The translations under genes and the position numbers were made by a program. Shown here piece after piece: positions 8,770-17,730 of a stretch of DNA of 64,000 nucleotides (position 1 is its first letter; every line of letters begins with the position of its first letter). The notes beneath the pieces are model-generated. The model did no database searches, was not told the origin of the DNA, and saw nothing but the letters and a program-made list of their open reading frames with translations. The DNA is from Collinsella aerofaciens. Lineage in GTDB: Bacteria; Actinomycetota; Coriobacteriia; Coriobacteriales; Coriobacteriaceae. The stretch covers positions 1-64,000 of the forward strand of contig NZ_JADMWW010000012.1 of the NCBI RefSeq assembly GCF_015548375.1, read 5' to 3'.

Positions 8770-9294
8770 ATGAAGAAGACCATCGCAATCGGTTGCGACC
8801 ATATCGTTACGGACGAGAAGATCTATCTGGCCGACCGCCTGGAGCAGGCTGGCTACAAGGTGCTCGACTGCGGCACCTACAGTCACACCCGTACGCACTA
8901 TCCCATCTACGGTAAGGCCGTGGGCGAGGCTGTTGCCAGCGGCAAGGCCGACTTTGGCGTGGCCCTGTGCGGTACCGGCATCGGCATCACCAACGCCGTC
9001 AACAAGGTTCCCGGCGCCCGCTGCGCCCTGGTCCGCGACATGACCTCTGCCCTGTATGCCCGTCGCGAGCTCAATGCCAACATCGTGGGCTTTGGCGGCA
9101 AGATCACCGGCGAGTTCCTGATGGCCGATATCATGCTTGCCTTCCTGGAGGAGCCCTACGAGAAGACCCCCGAGCACGATGCCCTGATCGCCAAGATCGA
9201 TGCCTGCAATAAGGCCGACGCCGAGGCTCAGGCTGACCCGCACTTCTTTGACGAGTTCCTGGAGAAGTGGGACCGCGGCGAATACCACGACTAA
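8770..9294 (+). CDS. lacB: Galactose-6-phosphate isomerase subunit LacB
   Basis: The partner subunit of LacA in the isomerisation of galactose 6-phosphate to tagatose 6-phosphate. The 174-aa protein carries the RpiB-type signature [10 protein letters not shown], the catalytic region [19 protein letters not shown] and the LacB-specific C-terminus [19 protein letters not shown]. The C-terminus is nearly identical to Gram-positive LacB. AAAGGA precedes the start. The stop codon is followed four bases later by the structured repeat of family A. Confidence 0.97.
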   Translation: MKKTIAIGCDHIVTDEKIYLADRLEQAGYKVLDCGTYSHTRTHYPIYGKAVGEAVASGKADFGVALCGTGIGITNAVNKVPGARCALVRDMTSALYARRELNANIVGFGGKITGEFLMADIMLAFLEEPYEKTPEHDALIAKIDACNKADAEAQADPHFFDEFLEKWDRGEYHD

Positions 9295-9298
9295 GGAG

Positions 9299-9450
9299 GT
9301 TACGCGGTTTTACCAAACCGCGTAACGGGTCGACGCTGCGCGCCGCCCAGGCACCCCATCTCGCCGCTCAAACCGTCGCTCGCGTACATGAAGTACGCGT
9401 CGCTCCTCTTTCGCGGCGACCTGGGGCACCTGAGCGCCGCTCGCTGACGT
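9299..9450 (+). repeat. Family A 3'-end element, variant copy (after lacB)
   Basis: The element starts four bases after the lacB stop. A perfect 12-bp stem (GTTACGCGGTTT, loop TACC, complement) spans 9300-9327. It is followed by CGACGCTGCGC, a long GC-rich hairpin of unique sequence (about 9347-9432) and GCTCGCTG (9439-9446). The two ends match the copies after lacC and aroF, but the central hairpin does not. The remainder of the 9295-9670 gap shows no gene. Confidence 0.75.
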
Positions 9451-9670
9451 TTGAGTGACCTGTGAGATCTCCCCTGTTGTTGCGAAGCTTTCTGGTTCAG
9501 TAAGCTGCTCCGATAACACGTTTGCCTGCTGAGCTTGTGTGCTTCGTTTTGGCGGTACCCGGCATTCTGCAGCTTTTCAATTGACGGCTCGCGTTTCTGT
9601 GAGGGGGCGCGAGCCGGTTTTCTATCAGCCCATTGACTCGGCGGGCTGGCATAAGAAAGGGAAGGCTCCT

Positions 9671-10552
9671 ATGGAGTTTGTTCTTGATAACGGTTCTATC
9701 CGCGTGGCGCTGAGCACCGCGGGCGGATCGTTTACTTCTATTGCGGCTCATGGCCGTGAGTATCTATGGCAGGGCGACCCGGCGGTGTGGTCGGGTCAGG
9801 CGCCCATTTGCTTCCCTATCTGCGGAGGTCTTCGTGACGGTCGCGCAATGACCATGGGCGGCCGCGAGGTCAAGCTTGCCCGTCACGGCTTTGCTCGCAA
9901 ACAGGAGTGGAAGCTCGAGGAGCGGGGCGACAACATGGTCGCGCTGAGCCTAAGCTCTGCCGACCATGCCGAGTTGCTCGAGCAGTACCCGTATCCGTTT
10001 AAGATCGTTGCTCGTTACACGATCGATGCGGAGAAGGTGGCCGTGTCGTACGAGGTGACCAATGAGGGCACCGAGGACATGCCGTTCTTTGTGGGCGGTC
10101 ACCCTGGCTTTAAGTGCCCGCTTGACGAAGGCGAGTCCTATGACGACTACGAGCTCCGTTTTGAGCAGCGCGAGGCCGCCGAGCTCTGTACTGCCGTTCC
10201 CTCGACGGGCCTGATTGATGTTGAGCATCGCAGCAAGAACCCGATGGCTGGCCATGACCTGCCGCTGACCCACGAACTCTTCGACTTCGCGGAGACCATC
10301 TTTGATGTGCTCGAGAGCCACGTGGTTACGCTGACCAAGAAAACCGAGGACAAGGGCGTGCGCCTGACGTTCCCCGATATGCCGTACCTGATTGTGTGGA
10401 GCAAGCCCGAGGGCGACTTTGTGGCTGTTGAACCGTGGGGTGGTCTGTCCACCTGCTCCGACGAGGACGATATTCTGGAGCACAAGCGTGGCTGCCTGGT
10501 TGCCAAGCCGGGGGAGACCGTCACCCGCGGCTTTGAGATCGAGATCCTTTAA
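9671..10552 (+). CDS. LacX-like aldose 1-epimerase family protein
   Basis: A cytoplasmic galactose-mutarotase-like enzyme, probably interconverting anomers of a sugar or sugar phosphate in this pathway. The 293-aa protein begins MEFVLDNGSIRVALSTAGG and carries VGGHPGFKCPLDEGE, which holds the family's conserved active-site histidine, and FVAVEPWGGLST near the end. It resembles LacX of lactococcal lac operons. The chosen ATG has GGGAAGG upstream; an ATG at 9539 would add 44 residues with no family resemblance. lacC follows after 56 nt. Confidence 0.88.
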   Translation: MEFVLDNGSIRVALSTAGGSFTSIAAHGREYLWQGDPAVWSGQAPICFPICGGLRDGRAMTMGGREVKLARHGFARKQEWKLEERGDNMVALSLSSADHAELLEQYPYPFKIVARYTIDAEKVAVSYEVTNEGTEDMPFFVGGHPGFKCPLDEGESYDDYELRFEQREAAELCTAVPSTGLIDVEHRSKNPMAGHDLPLTHELFDFAETIFDVLESHVVTLTKKTEDKGVRLTFPDMPYLIVWSKPEGDFVAVEPWGGLSTCSDEDDILEHKRGCLVAKPGETVTRGFEIEIL

Positions 10553-10608
10553 CGAGCTATCGTATGTTTGGGGCCGCGCGTGTCGTGCCCCGGAAGCAGG
10601 AGTTCAAT

Positions 10609-11544
10609 ATGATTCTGACCGTTACCATGAACCCGTCGATTGATACGCGCTATCAGCTCGACAAGTTGATCATCGACGACGTGAACCGTGTGACGCCCGA
10701 AAAGACCGCTGGCGGCAAGGGCCTCAACGTGAGCCGTGTGCTGCTGCAGCTGGGCGACGACGTGCTCGCGACCGGTCTGCTCGGCGGCCACATGGGCGCC
10801 TATATGGCCGAGCTTATGGATGCTGATGGCGTCAAGAACGACTTTGTGCCCATTGCCGGCGAGACGCGCATCTGCCTGAATATTCTGCACGAGGGTAATC
10901 AGACCGAGCTGTTAGAGAGCGGCCCGCAGATTGCCCCGGCCGAGCTCGAGGCCTTTACGGCCAAGTTCGCCGAGCTTGCAGCGAAGGCGGACGTTGTGAC
11001 GCTTTCGGGCTCGCTGCCGCGTGGCGTCGATGCCGGCTACTATGCCGAGCTCGTCAAGATCGCCGAGGAGGCGGGCGCCAAGGTGTTGCTCGACACCTCG
11101 GGTGCATCGCTGGAGGCCGCGCTGGAGTCCGACGCTAAGCCTGAGCTCGTAAAGCCCAACCTGACCGAGATTAACGGCCTGCTGGGTACGTCCTTTACGA
11201 CCGATGATGTCGATGCCCTACGCGAGGCGCTTGCCGCCGATGGCCGCTTTGCCGGTATCCCCTGGGTTGTCGTTTCGATGGGCGCTGCCGGTTCGGTGGG
11301 CTTCCATGAGGGTCGCGCGTTCCGCGCCAAGACGCCCGCGATTGCGGCTGTGAACGCGACGGGTTCCGGCGACTCGACCATCGCCGGCTTTGCGCATGCT
11401 ATTGCTGCCAGCGCCGACGATATCACCGTACTTAAGACTGCCAATACCTGCGGCAAGCTCAACGCCATGGATCCCAAGACCGGTCACCTGGTCATGGATC
11501 GCTGGGACGAGGTCTACAACAGTGTTGTCGTGACTGAACTGTAG
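10609..11544 (+). CDS. lacC: Tagatose-6-phosphate kinase
   Basis: A PfkB-family kinase that phosphorylates tagatose 6-phosphate to tagatose 1,6-bisphosphate with ATP. The 311-aa protein begins MILTVTMNPSIDTRYQL and has the substrate motif GGKGLNVSR, LSGSLPRG and the ATP/active-site motif NATGSGDSTIAG. These features and the GETRICLNILHEG segment fit LacC better than 1-phosphofructokinase (FruK), though the two families overlap. GCAGGAG precedes the ATG. Family A repeat DNA begins immediately after the TAG stop. Confidence 0.92.
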   Translation: MILTVTMNPSIDTRYQLDKLIIDDVNRVTPEKTAGGKGLNVSRVLLQLGDDVLATGLLGGHMGAYMAELMDADGVKNDFVPIAGETRICLNILHEGNQTELLESGPQIAPAELEAFTAKFAELAAKADVVTLSGSLPRGVDAGYYAELVKIAEEAGAKVLLDTSGASLEAALESDAKPELVKPNLTEINGLLGTSFTTDDVDALREALAADGRFAGIPWVVVSMGAAGSVGFHEGRAFRAKTPAIAAVNATGSGDSTIAGFAHAIAASADDITVLKTANTCGKLNAMDPKTGHLVMDRWDEVYNSVVVTEL

Positions 11545-11779
11545 GGTTACGCGGTTTTACCAAACCGCGTAACGGGCCGACGCTGCGCGGGCCGCATTTG
11601 GACAATCTGACGTTCAACTTCAAGGGCGCGACCGGAAGGTCAGCGCCCTTTCGTTTCACGTCACCTTGTCTCAAATGCGGCCCGCTCGCTGCCGTTGCCA
11701 AAACATCGGCGTTGCCTTGCTTCGGGAATGCGGCAGATAGAGACGTTCCTTTTTGCCGGCAGTTTGGGACACTCCTTAC
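11545..11779 (+). repeat. Family A 3'-end element, full copy (after lacC)
   Basis: It begins at the base after the lacC stop. It contains a 12-bp stem hairpin (11546-11573), CGACGCTGCGC, and a roughly 110-nt hairpin whose outer arms are GGGCCGCATTTG and CAAATGCGGCCC. GCTCGCTG and a tail GACGTTCC..CCGGCAGTTTGGGACACTCC (11743-11776) follow. The same layout runs in reverse at 45840-46071, after aroF. Stem bases differ in compensating pairs between copies. Confidence 0.8.
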
Positions 11780-11800
11780 GGGGCACCCCCTCCACAGCGC

Positions 11801-13102
11801 CTATGCCAGCTTGTCGATTTGCCCAATCTCCCAGAGCGGAATATTGACGAGCGTGCCTTCGTCTCTATATGCCGCTAACGATGTTCTCACGCAGCGCTCG
11901 AGCTTGAACTTCTCGCAGGCAATCCTCAGGCTCTTTGCTTTGAGATTCTCTGCCGCCTTGACCTCGAGCGGAAGCACGGTCCCCGCATGGTCGACGGCAA
12001 AGTCAGTCTCTGCATTGCCGGAGGAGGATGACCAATACGCGGGAGTATTGCCTTGGAGCAAAAGCTCCTGTGCGACGTATTGCTCGGTCAGCGAGCCTTT
12101 GAACTCCGTAAAAACAGCGGGCCCGTTCAGAACAATGGCTGGCGTGAGGCCGGAGAGTGCTCCGAGGATGCCGGTGTCGATGCAGAACAGCTTGAAGCCC
12201 GAGAGATCCTCGTAGCTTGTGAGCGGTGCTCTTAGGGCGGAAACACGTGGTACCTTATGAACGATTCCATAGTCCATGAGCCACTGGAGGCTTTCCTCAA
12301 AATCGCGTGCGCGCGCCCCGGGACGAAGCGCGCCGTAGACGAACTTCTTGTTTTCCTTTGCGAGCTGGCCGGGAAGGGATTTCCAAACCAGCCTCATGCG
12401 CTCGACGATGCGGGCTGGCGCATGCTTGCCAAAATCGGATTCATGAGCTTCGATGATTTGCTGCTGAAGCCTGCGGGCCTCGATGAAATCGTGGGAGGCG
12501 GCGAAAGCGGAGACAACTTCTGGCATGCCTCCGACAACGAGGTATTCCTTGAGCAGGCGCTCGAGCTTTTCGGAAACGTTTGCCAGCAGGTCCATGTCTG
12601 CGGCAAGGATGGCATCTGCGAGCGGATCGCCATCGACGGCACGAACGAACTCGACAAACCCCATGGGGCGCATGGTGAGCTGGTCGATCTTGCCGACGGG
12701 GAACGACTCGTTTTCGCGTCGGAGCGCGAGCCCCATATAGGAGCCGGCTGCCACGATATGGTATTCCGGCGCCAGCTCGTTGAAGTATTTGAGCGAGGTG
12801 ATGCCACGCGGTGCCTCTTGGATTTCGTCGAAGATGATGAGCGTGTCTGTCGGCGTTATGGTCTGGCCGCGCAGGAGCTCTATCTGGGAGATGATGCGTT
12901 TGGGGTCAAGGCTTCCGTCGAACAGCGAACGTGCGCCCGGTTCGAGCATAAAGTCAAAGCGGATGACGTTTTGATACTGCTGGCCTGCGAATTCGTTAAG
13001 AAGCCAGGTTTTTCCCGTCTGGCGGGCCCCCTTAAGCAGGAGGGGCTTGCGGTTTGCCCTAGATTTCCAAGCGATGAGTTCGTCCATTAGCTGTCGCTGC
13101 AT
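11801..13102 (-). CDS. AAA ATPase with DUF4143 domain
   Basis: A predicted ATPase of unknown physiological role. The N-terminal AAA domain has Walker A GARQTGKT (about residues 25-32) and Walker B TLIIFDEIQEAP. The C-terminal half is the DUF4143 type, with ESLQWLMDYGIVHKV, a nuclease-like FTEFKGSLTEQYVAQEL and AETDFAVDHAGTVLPLEVKA. That last segment has the D-(x)n-ExK pattern of PD-(D/E)XK folds. The protein is full length (433 aa). A second, distant member is at 40315. The gene is flanked by 39-bp near-identical direct repeats (11741-11779 and 13250-13289), which suggests insertion or recombination. Confidence 0.9.
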   Translation of the reverse strand: MQRQLMDELIAWKSRANRKPLLLKGARQTGKTWLLNEFAGQQYQNVIRFDFMLEPGARSLFDGSLDPKRIISQIELLRGQTITPTDTLIIFDEIQEAPRGITSLKYFNELAPEYHIVAAGSYMGLALRRENESFPVGKIDQLTMRPMGFVEFVRAVDGDPLADAILAADMDLLANVSEKLERLLKEYLVVGGMPEVVSAFAASHDFIEARRLQQQIIEAHESDFGKHAPARIVERMRLVWKSLPGQLAKENKKFVYGALRPGARARDFEESLQWLMDYGIVHKVPRVSALRAPLTSYEDLSGFKLFCIDTGILGALSGLTPAIVLNGPAVFTEFKGSLTEQYVAQELLLQGNTPAYWSSSSGNAETDFAVDHAGTVLPLEVKAAENLKAKSLRIACEKFKLERCVRTSLAAYRDEGTLVNIPLWEIGQIDKLA

Positions 13103-13147
13103 ACTGCCCCCTAACGATCATGGTTAGTATAAGACCGTCTTGGTCTT

Positions 13148-13234
13148 TCCATCGAAAAATGTGGGAGTAAACCACGTTTTTCCATCGAATAATGTGTGAG
13201 GCAACCACGTTTTTCCATCGAATAATGTGGGAGT
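13148..13234 (-). repeat. Three tandem 33-bp repeats upstream of the ATPase gene
   Basis: Units beginning TCCATCGAAWAATGTGNGAG on the plus strand start at 13148, 13181 and 13214, a period of exactly 33 bp. On the coding strand the core reads TATTCGATGGAAAA. The array is about 20-130 bp before the ATPase start and is a plausible operator cluster. The other DUF4143 gene has a 23-bp-period array with a similar core. Confidence 0.75.
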
Positions 13235-13249
13235 TTAGGTCGGCACCTG

Positions 13250-13289
13250 GGGACGTTCCTTCTCTGCCGGCAGTTTGGAACACTCCTTG
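13250..13289 (+). repeat. Direct copy of the family A tail
   Basis: GGGACGTTCCTTCTCTGCCG and the following CAGTTTGGAACACTCC closely match 11741-11779 on the same strand, and 45840-45878 on the other. It brackets the DUF4143 ATPase gene together with the first copy. Confidence 0.7.
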
Positions 13290-13320
13290 TTTTGGTGCAA
13301 ATTAGCTACCCTTGCATCAG

Positions 13321-13358
13321 AAAACGGCGCCCGTCGGCGATGTTGCCGGCGGGCGCCG
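13321..13358 (-). terminator. Terminator after galK-galT
   Basis: A 14-bp GC-rich stem (GGCGCCCG.../...CGGGCGCC) at 13325-13358 is followed on the minus strand by TTTTCT. It lies about 50 nt past the galT stop. Confidence 0.75.
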
Positions 13359-13406
13359 TGGTCGTGTAGGCGCTATTTGTTAAGTGCGTGCGTTCGAGCT
13401 CGCGTG

Positions 13407-15035
13407 CTACAGCGAGTCAATAAAGCGCTGCTGGGCGGCGCGTCCTGCCTCGTCCCATTTAAAGGCGCCGGCGTTGTCGAGCACGTGGCCAAACACCACG
13501 CCCACCTCCTCGTGCAGGATATCGATGGCGTTGTCGGTCGTAAGTTCATCGGCGCGGCGTGCAAAGACATCCTCGGCCCATGCGGCGTGGCTGCGGCAAA
13601 GGTCGTCGCCCTCGAGTGCGGCGCCAAGGTCGTAGCTGGCATCGACCTTGGCGGCCAGCAGGTGCTCGCGGACGGCGCCGAGCTCGGGAACCAGGCGTGG
13701 CGGCAAAATGGCCAGGCCCATGACCTCGATCAGGCCGATGTTCTCCTTCTTAATGTGGTGGTACTCGGCATGCGGGTGGAATACGCCCAGCGGATGCTCG
13801 TCAGTCGTGATGTTGCAGCGAAGCGCCAGGTAGGCCTCGTAGATTTCGCCGCCGGCATTGCCGCGGGAGTCGACGCGGCGGATGACGGGCGTCACGGTGT
13901 TGTGCGCCACGCCATCGGCTGTGTGCGCGACGACGCCAACCGACTCATCGGTCCACTCGCGCCAGGCAAGGATAATCTTCTCGGCAGCGTCGAGCAGCTG
14001 GGCGCGGTCATGCGAGCGCAGGCGCAGCACCGAGAGCGGCCACTGCAGCACGGTACCGCTGACCTGGTCAAAGCCGGGCACGCTAAACTGCGAGACCTCA
14101 GCGGCGTGCATCATGGGGAACTCGTGTGCGCCGCCCTGGAAGTGGTCGTGCGACAAGATCGAGCCGCCCACGATGGGCAGGTCGGCGTTGGAGCCAATAA
14201 AGTAGTGCGGGAACAGGTCGACAAAGTCGAGCAGGCAGGTCAGGCCCTTGCGGTCGACGTGCATCGGGCGATGCTTGGAGCTCATGGCAATGCAGTGCTC
14301 GTTAAAGTACGCGTACGGGCTGTACTGGAAGCCCCAGCGCTCGCCGTCGAGCTCAATGGGGATAACGCGCAGATTCTGGCGGGCGGGGTGAGCGCCGCCG
14401 TCGGCTGCGGCGGAGCGTCCGGGGTAGCCCTCGTTTTCGATGCAGAGCTGGCAGGCGGGATACTTCTCGCCCGTGTTCTTGGCTACACCTGCCGCGGCGA
14501 TATCGCGCGGGTCCTTCTCAGGCTTGGACAGGTTGATAGTGATCTCAAGATCGCCCCAGTTGGTGGGGGTGCTCCATTTGATGTTGCGCGCGATGGCGGC
14601 ACGGCGCACGTAGCCGGCGTCGCAGCACAGGCCGTAGAACCAGTCGGTTGCGGCGCGGGGCTCGTTGACGCCCATACGTCCGTTGAACTCTTCGTTTACA
14701 ACCGAAGGCCTCGGCGTGAGCACGCCCATGATTCGCATGGCGATGCGGTCGCGGCCCGATGCTGTGTCCTCGGCGGCACCGTTGGCAACGGCGGTCTCGG
14801 AAAGCGCGGCAAGCGTGCCTTCAAGGTCAAAGTCGGGCAGGGTATCGGGGTGCAAGAGCGAGAGTTTCTCAACCTGGAGCGCCCAGGCCATATCGAGCGC
14901 GGGCCCCGTAGCGCTGATGCACTCCAAAATGGTGTTGTATGCCCAGATGCGGTCGTCCTGGCCGATCATCGATCGGTGGATGGCGTACTCGATCAGGTTC
15001 TGTGCGGCCTCGCGCACATCAGTCATTACAGCCAT
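13407..15035 (-). CDS. galT: UDP-glucose--hexose-1-phosphate uridylyltransferase, type 2
   Basis: It exchanges galactose 1-phosphate for glucose 1-phosphate on UDP-glucose in the Leloir pathway. The protein is 542 aa, of the long Gram-positive GalT type rather than the short E. coli type. Supporting segments are GVNEPRAATDWFYGLCCDAGY, KHRPMHVDRKGLTCLLDFVDLFPHYFIGSNADLP (only parts quoted as motifs: KHRPMHVD, GSNADLP) and ILSHDHFQGGAHEFPM with the conserved HDHFQGG. Its start overlaps the end of galK by 10 bp, so translation is likely coupled. No galE is present in the window. Confidence 0.94.
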   Translation of the reverse strand: MAVMTDVREAAQNLIEYAIHRSMIGQDDRIWAYNTILECISATGPALDMAWALQVEKLSLLHPDTLPDFDLEGTLAALSETAVANGAAEDTASGRDRIAMRIMGVLTPRPSVVNEEFNGRMGVNEPRAATDWFYGLCCDAGYVRRAAIARNIKWSTPTNWGDLEITINLSKPEKDPRDIAAAGVAKNTGEKYPACQLCIENEGYPGRSAAADGGAHPARQNLRVIPIELDGERWGFQYSPYAYFNEHCIAMSSKHRPMHVDRKGLTCLLDFVDLFPHYFIGSNADLPIVGGSILSHDHFQGGAHEFPMMHAAEVSQFSVPGFDQVSGTVLQWPLSVLRLRSHDRAQLLDAAEKIILAWREWTDESVGVVAHTADGVAHNTVTPVIRRVDSRGNAGGEIYEAYLALRCNITTDEHPLGVFHPHAEYHHIKKENIGLIEVMGLAILPPRLVPELGAVREHLLAAKVDASYDLGAALEGDDLCRSHAAWAEDVFARRADELTTDNAIDILHEEVGVVFGHVLDNAGAFKWDEAGRAAQQRFIDSL

Positions 15036-16231
15036 GCCGCGTAAGCCCCCTTGTCAGAGATGGCGTAGTGACGGGCAGAACCCTCGCCCAGCCAGCCGTT
15101 CATCTTGGCAATGAAGGTGTCGACCAGGTCGAGCGGCACGAAGGCCTGGATGGTGCCACCAAAGCCGCCACCGTGGATACGGACGGCGCCGCGGCCGTCG
15201 AGCACGTGCTCGGCCAGCGCCAGGGCATACATGGAAGGCTGCTCGGAACCCAGCTTGGCAACAACATTCTGCAGGTACATGGCAGAGCTGGCGCCGGACT
15301 CGCGCGTCAGGACCAGGAACTGGTCGATGTCGCCGGCGTTCAGAGCTGCCCAGCGCTTGTCGACCAGGCCGTTCTCGTACCAGTAGTGAACGGCGCGCAG
15401 GCAGGCACGGTCGCCCAGCTTGGCACGCAGCTCGGGGAGCTTGGCGTCAAAGTCGGCAACGTCGACCTCGCACAGGCGTGCCTTGCCAAACTCGGCGGCG
15501 ACGTCCTGCATCTCGCGCGGAACGGCGGCGTAGTCGTCGGTGGCGGCCACGTGGTCGGTGCCCACTTTAACGAGCACAAGCGCATAACCGTGATCCTCAA
15601 AGTTGAGCTCGAGCTTCTGGGTCTTAGGCTGAGCCTGGTCCTCAAAGTCCATGTAGGCGAGGCCACCCAGGCACACGGCGGCCTGGTCCATCAGACCGCA
15701 GGGCTTGCCGTAGTAGTTGTTCTCGGTGCGCTGGCTCATCTGCGCGAGCGCGACGGGCTCAATGGCGGGCGCGCCCCAGAGCGTCTCCATGGCGCGGCCG
15801 TATGCGGCCTCGACGGCAGCGGAGCTGGAAAGGCCGCCGCCCGAGGGGACGGAGCAGGTGAAGGCGAAGTCGAAGCCGTGGGGCTCAACGCCAAGGGCTG
15901 CAATCTCGTGCGCCATGCCGCGGACGAGGCTTGCGGACGTGCCCTTCTCGGACTCCTGAACATCCAGCGTGTCGAGCGTGATCTCAAACGTAGGATAGCC
16001 CTCGTCGGCGACGCGAATCTTGTTGGAGTCGGTTGCCACGGCGATACCGTCGACAGCGACATCGAGCGAGCCGGCGATAACGTGACCGCCTTCGTGATCG
16101 GTGTGATTACCACTGATCTCGGAACGCCCGGGCGCGTGCACGTAGAGCACCTGGCGGTCGCCGATGGGGCCAAACTCCTCCTCAAATAGCTTGGTGAGCG
16201 TGGCGAATGTCTTTTCGTCGGGGGTGGTCAT
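15026..16231 (-). CDS. galK: Galactokinase
   Basis: A GHMP-family kinase that makes galactose 1-phosphate from galactose and ATP. The 401-aa protein shows the galactokinase signature APGRSEISGNHTDHEGGHV, the GHMP ATP loop PSGGGLSSSAAVEAA and the C-terminal IHGGGFGGTIQAF. The usual GR-x-N-x-IGEHxDY reads GRSEISGNHTDHEGG, a form common in Firmicutes-type GalK. The start at 16231 has AAGGAAAGGA in front; an upstream ATG at 16318 would add 29 atypical residues. It heads a galK-galT operon with a divergent lacI. Confidence 0.94.
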   Translation of the reverse strand: MTTPDEKTFATLTKLFEEEFGPIGDRQVLYVHAPGRSEISGNHTDHEGGHVIAGSLDVAVDGIAVATDSNKIRVADEGYPTFEITLDTLDVQESEKGTSASLVRGMAHEIAALGVEPHGFDFAFTCSVPSGGGLSSSAAVEAAYGRAMETLWGAPAIEPVALAQMSQRTENNYYGKPCGLMDQAAVCLGGLAYMDFEDQAQPKTQKLELNFEDHGYALVLVKVGTDHVAATDDYAAVPREMQDVAAEFGKARLCEVDVADFDAKLPELRAKLGDRACLRAVHYWYENGLVDKRWAALNAGDIDQFLVLTRESGASSAMYLQNVVAKLGSEQPSMYALALAEHVLDGRGAVRIHGGGFGGTIQAFVPLDLVDTFIAKMNGWLGEGSARHYAISDKGAYAAWL

Positions 16232-16271
16232 GGGAGTCCTTTCCTTGGCGCGCACGGGTGGGTTTTGCGTC

Positions 16272-16477
16272 GTTATGAGTACGTTAACAACTTGAAGCGG
16301 CATGAACCAAGTGTTCACGATACCGCACGTTACGGGCTATGTTAACGTACTCATAACACAACGCTTGTCACTTTTTGAGAATCTGGTAATCGGTAGAAAT
16401 TCAGCCGTGAACGGTACTGCCGTATGGACTTATAGAGCAGAAGAGATGCAGATAGAAAAAGTAGAGTACGTTAACAT
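16272..16477. promoter_or_regulatory. Operators between galK and lacI
   Basis: A perfect 17-bp inverted pair, GTTATGAGTACGTTAAC (16272-16288) and GTTAACGTACTCATAAC (16341-16357), lies upstream of galK. A third copy of the half, GAGTACGTTAACAT, is at 16464-16477 before lacI. The core GTTAACGTAC is of LacI-operator type. CCGTGAACGGT is at 16405-16415. No gene is seen in this 338-bp gap. Confidence 0.6.
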
Positions 16478-16569
16478 GCGTCCGACGATAGCGGGCCTCG
16501 GCGCGGGATGTATTACTGCCCGGGCCGGCATTCACGCTATTCAGATCTCGCAAGGGTGAAGGTGATCCT

Positions 16570-17601
16570 GTGGCAAGGCGCCCGTCCAACGATACAGGTA
16601 CGCGTCCGGTCTCCATGGCCGACGTCGCCCGCGCTGCTGGCGTTTCGCAGCAGACGGTTTCGCGCGTCGCCAACGGCTTGCCCAACGTTAACGAGCAGAC
16701 GCGCCAGCGCGTGCAGGCCGCTATGCAAGAGCTCGGCTTTCGTCCGAGTTATGCTGGTCGCTCGCTGCGCGACGGCCGTTACCATTCGGTCGGCCTGTGC
16801 GTCAACGATGTCACCAAGTTTGGCAACCTCTCAATGATCGATGGCATCGCCAGCGCTGCTCGCGAGCATAATTGCGCCATCACGCTGGTCGAGATGTCCA
16901 AGACCGAGGAATTCTCGCTTGCCGAGGCCACGCGTCGTATGGCCGCATTGCCGGTGGACGGCATCATCATCGGTATGAGTCGCATGGCGCCCGATTTTGA
17001 GACGTTCGATCCACTGCCGGGCATTGGCACGGTCATCGTTACCATGTATGCGCACCCGCGGGTGACCACGGTCGATTCCGACCATTACGGCTGCTCGCTG
17101 TTGCTTATGGATCACCTGTTTGAGCTGGGGCACGAGCAGATTCGTTATATTGGCGGCCCGTCGTTCTCGGTCGACGAACAATTTCGCCGCGCCGGTTGGC
17201 AGGATGCGCTCGGGCGTAAACACATCGAGCCGGCAGAGCCGCTCGAGGGCGACTGGTCTGCCAACAGCGGCTACGAGGCCGGCAGGTACCTGGCCGAGCA
17301 CGACCGCACCATGACGGCGATCTATGCGGCAAACGATCAGATGGCAAATGGCGCGATTGCCGCGCTGCGCGATAGCGGTCTGCGCGTGCCCGAGGACGTA
17401 AGCGTGGTGGGCGTCGACGATTCGCTCGATGATTTTGTCGCACACAACGAGCTCACGACCGTGCGATTCGATCTACATCAGCGCGGACGCGAGGTGTTTG
17501 AGCATGCGGTTCCCGAGGCGGGTACGGCGGGCAAAACCGTTGCCATTCGTATTCCCGGCCAACTCATCATTCGACATAGCACGGCGATACCGCGCGCATA
17601 G
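16570..17601 (+). CDS. LacI-family transcriptional repressor (paralogue 3)
   Basis: A probable regulator of galK-galT, from which it diverges. The helix-turn-helix (MADVARAAGVSQQTVSRV) is near residues 17-34 of 343. The effector domain shares FxxLPGI, VTMYAHPRVTTVDSD and GDWSANSGYEAG with the repressor ending at 1272, and less with that at 5197. It starts with GTG behind AAGGTGAT. Galactose or a phosphate of it is the natural guess for inducer, given the neighbours, but this is inference. Confidence 0.91.
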   Translation: MARRPSNDTGTRPVSMADVARAAGVSQQTVSRVANGLPNVNEQTRQRVQAAMQELGFRPSYAGRSLRDGRYHSVGLCVNDVTKFGNLSMIDGIASAAREHNCAITLVEMSKTEEFSLAEATRRMAALPVDGIIIGMSRMAPDFETFDPLPGIGTVIVTMYAHPRVTTVDSDHYGCSLLLMDHLFELGHEQIRYIGGPSFSVDEQFRRAGWQDALGRKHIEPAEPLEGDWSANSGYEAGRYLAEHDRTMTAIYAANDQMANGAIAALRDSGLRVPEDVSVVGVDDSLDDFVAHNELTTVRFDLHQRGREVFEHAVPEAGTAGKTVAIRIPGQLIIRHSTAIPRA

Positions 17602-17730
17602 TTTGTGCAGGTAAACGGCGGTATATTCCGCCTCAAAAACAATCGGTAAGGATGCTGACAGATAGCCGTGGCTATGAAGGCGAGTGCTATGATAGACGGG
17701 TTCTTTTGTCTATCTAGGAGGCTTTGCCTG

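Noticed and set aside
10609-11544. 1-phosphofructokinase (fruK) as the identity of lacC
   Set aside because: The families are close, but the position after lacA-lacB and the epimerase and the LacC-like segments favour tagatose-6-phosphate kinase.
11545-11779. Family A element as a plain rho-independent terminator
   Set aside because: The hairpins lack a T-run, the element is far longer than a terminator and its modules are shared across loci. A termination role is still possible.
13148-13234. CRISPR-like array
   Set aside because: Units are directly adjacent and similar over the full period, with no unique spacers and no cas genes.
13059-13283. Apparent protein of tandem SHIIRWKN peptide repeats upstream of the first DUF4143 gene
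   Set aside because: It is a translation of the 33-bp DNA repeats. The matching array at the second DUF4143 gene has a 23-bp period, which is not a multiple of three, so the repeats act as DNA, not as coding sequence.
13275-15044. Long open frame opposite galT (589 codons)
   Set aside because: It is the antisense shadow of galT, with no ribosome-binding site or family features.
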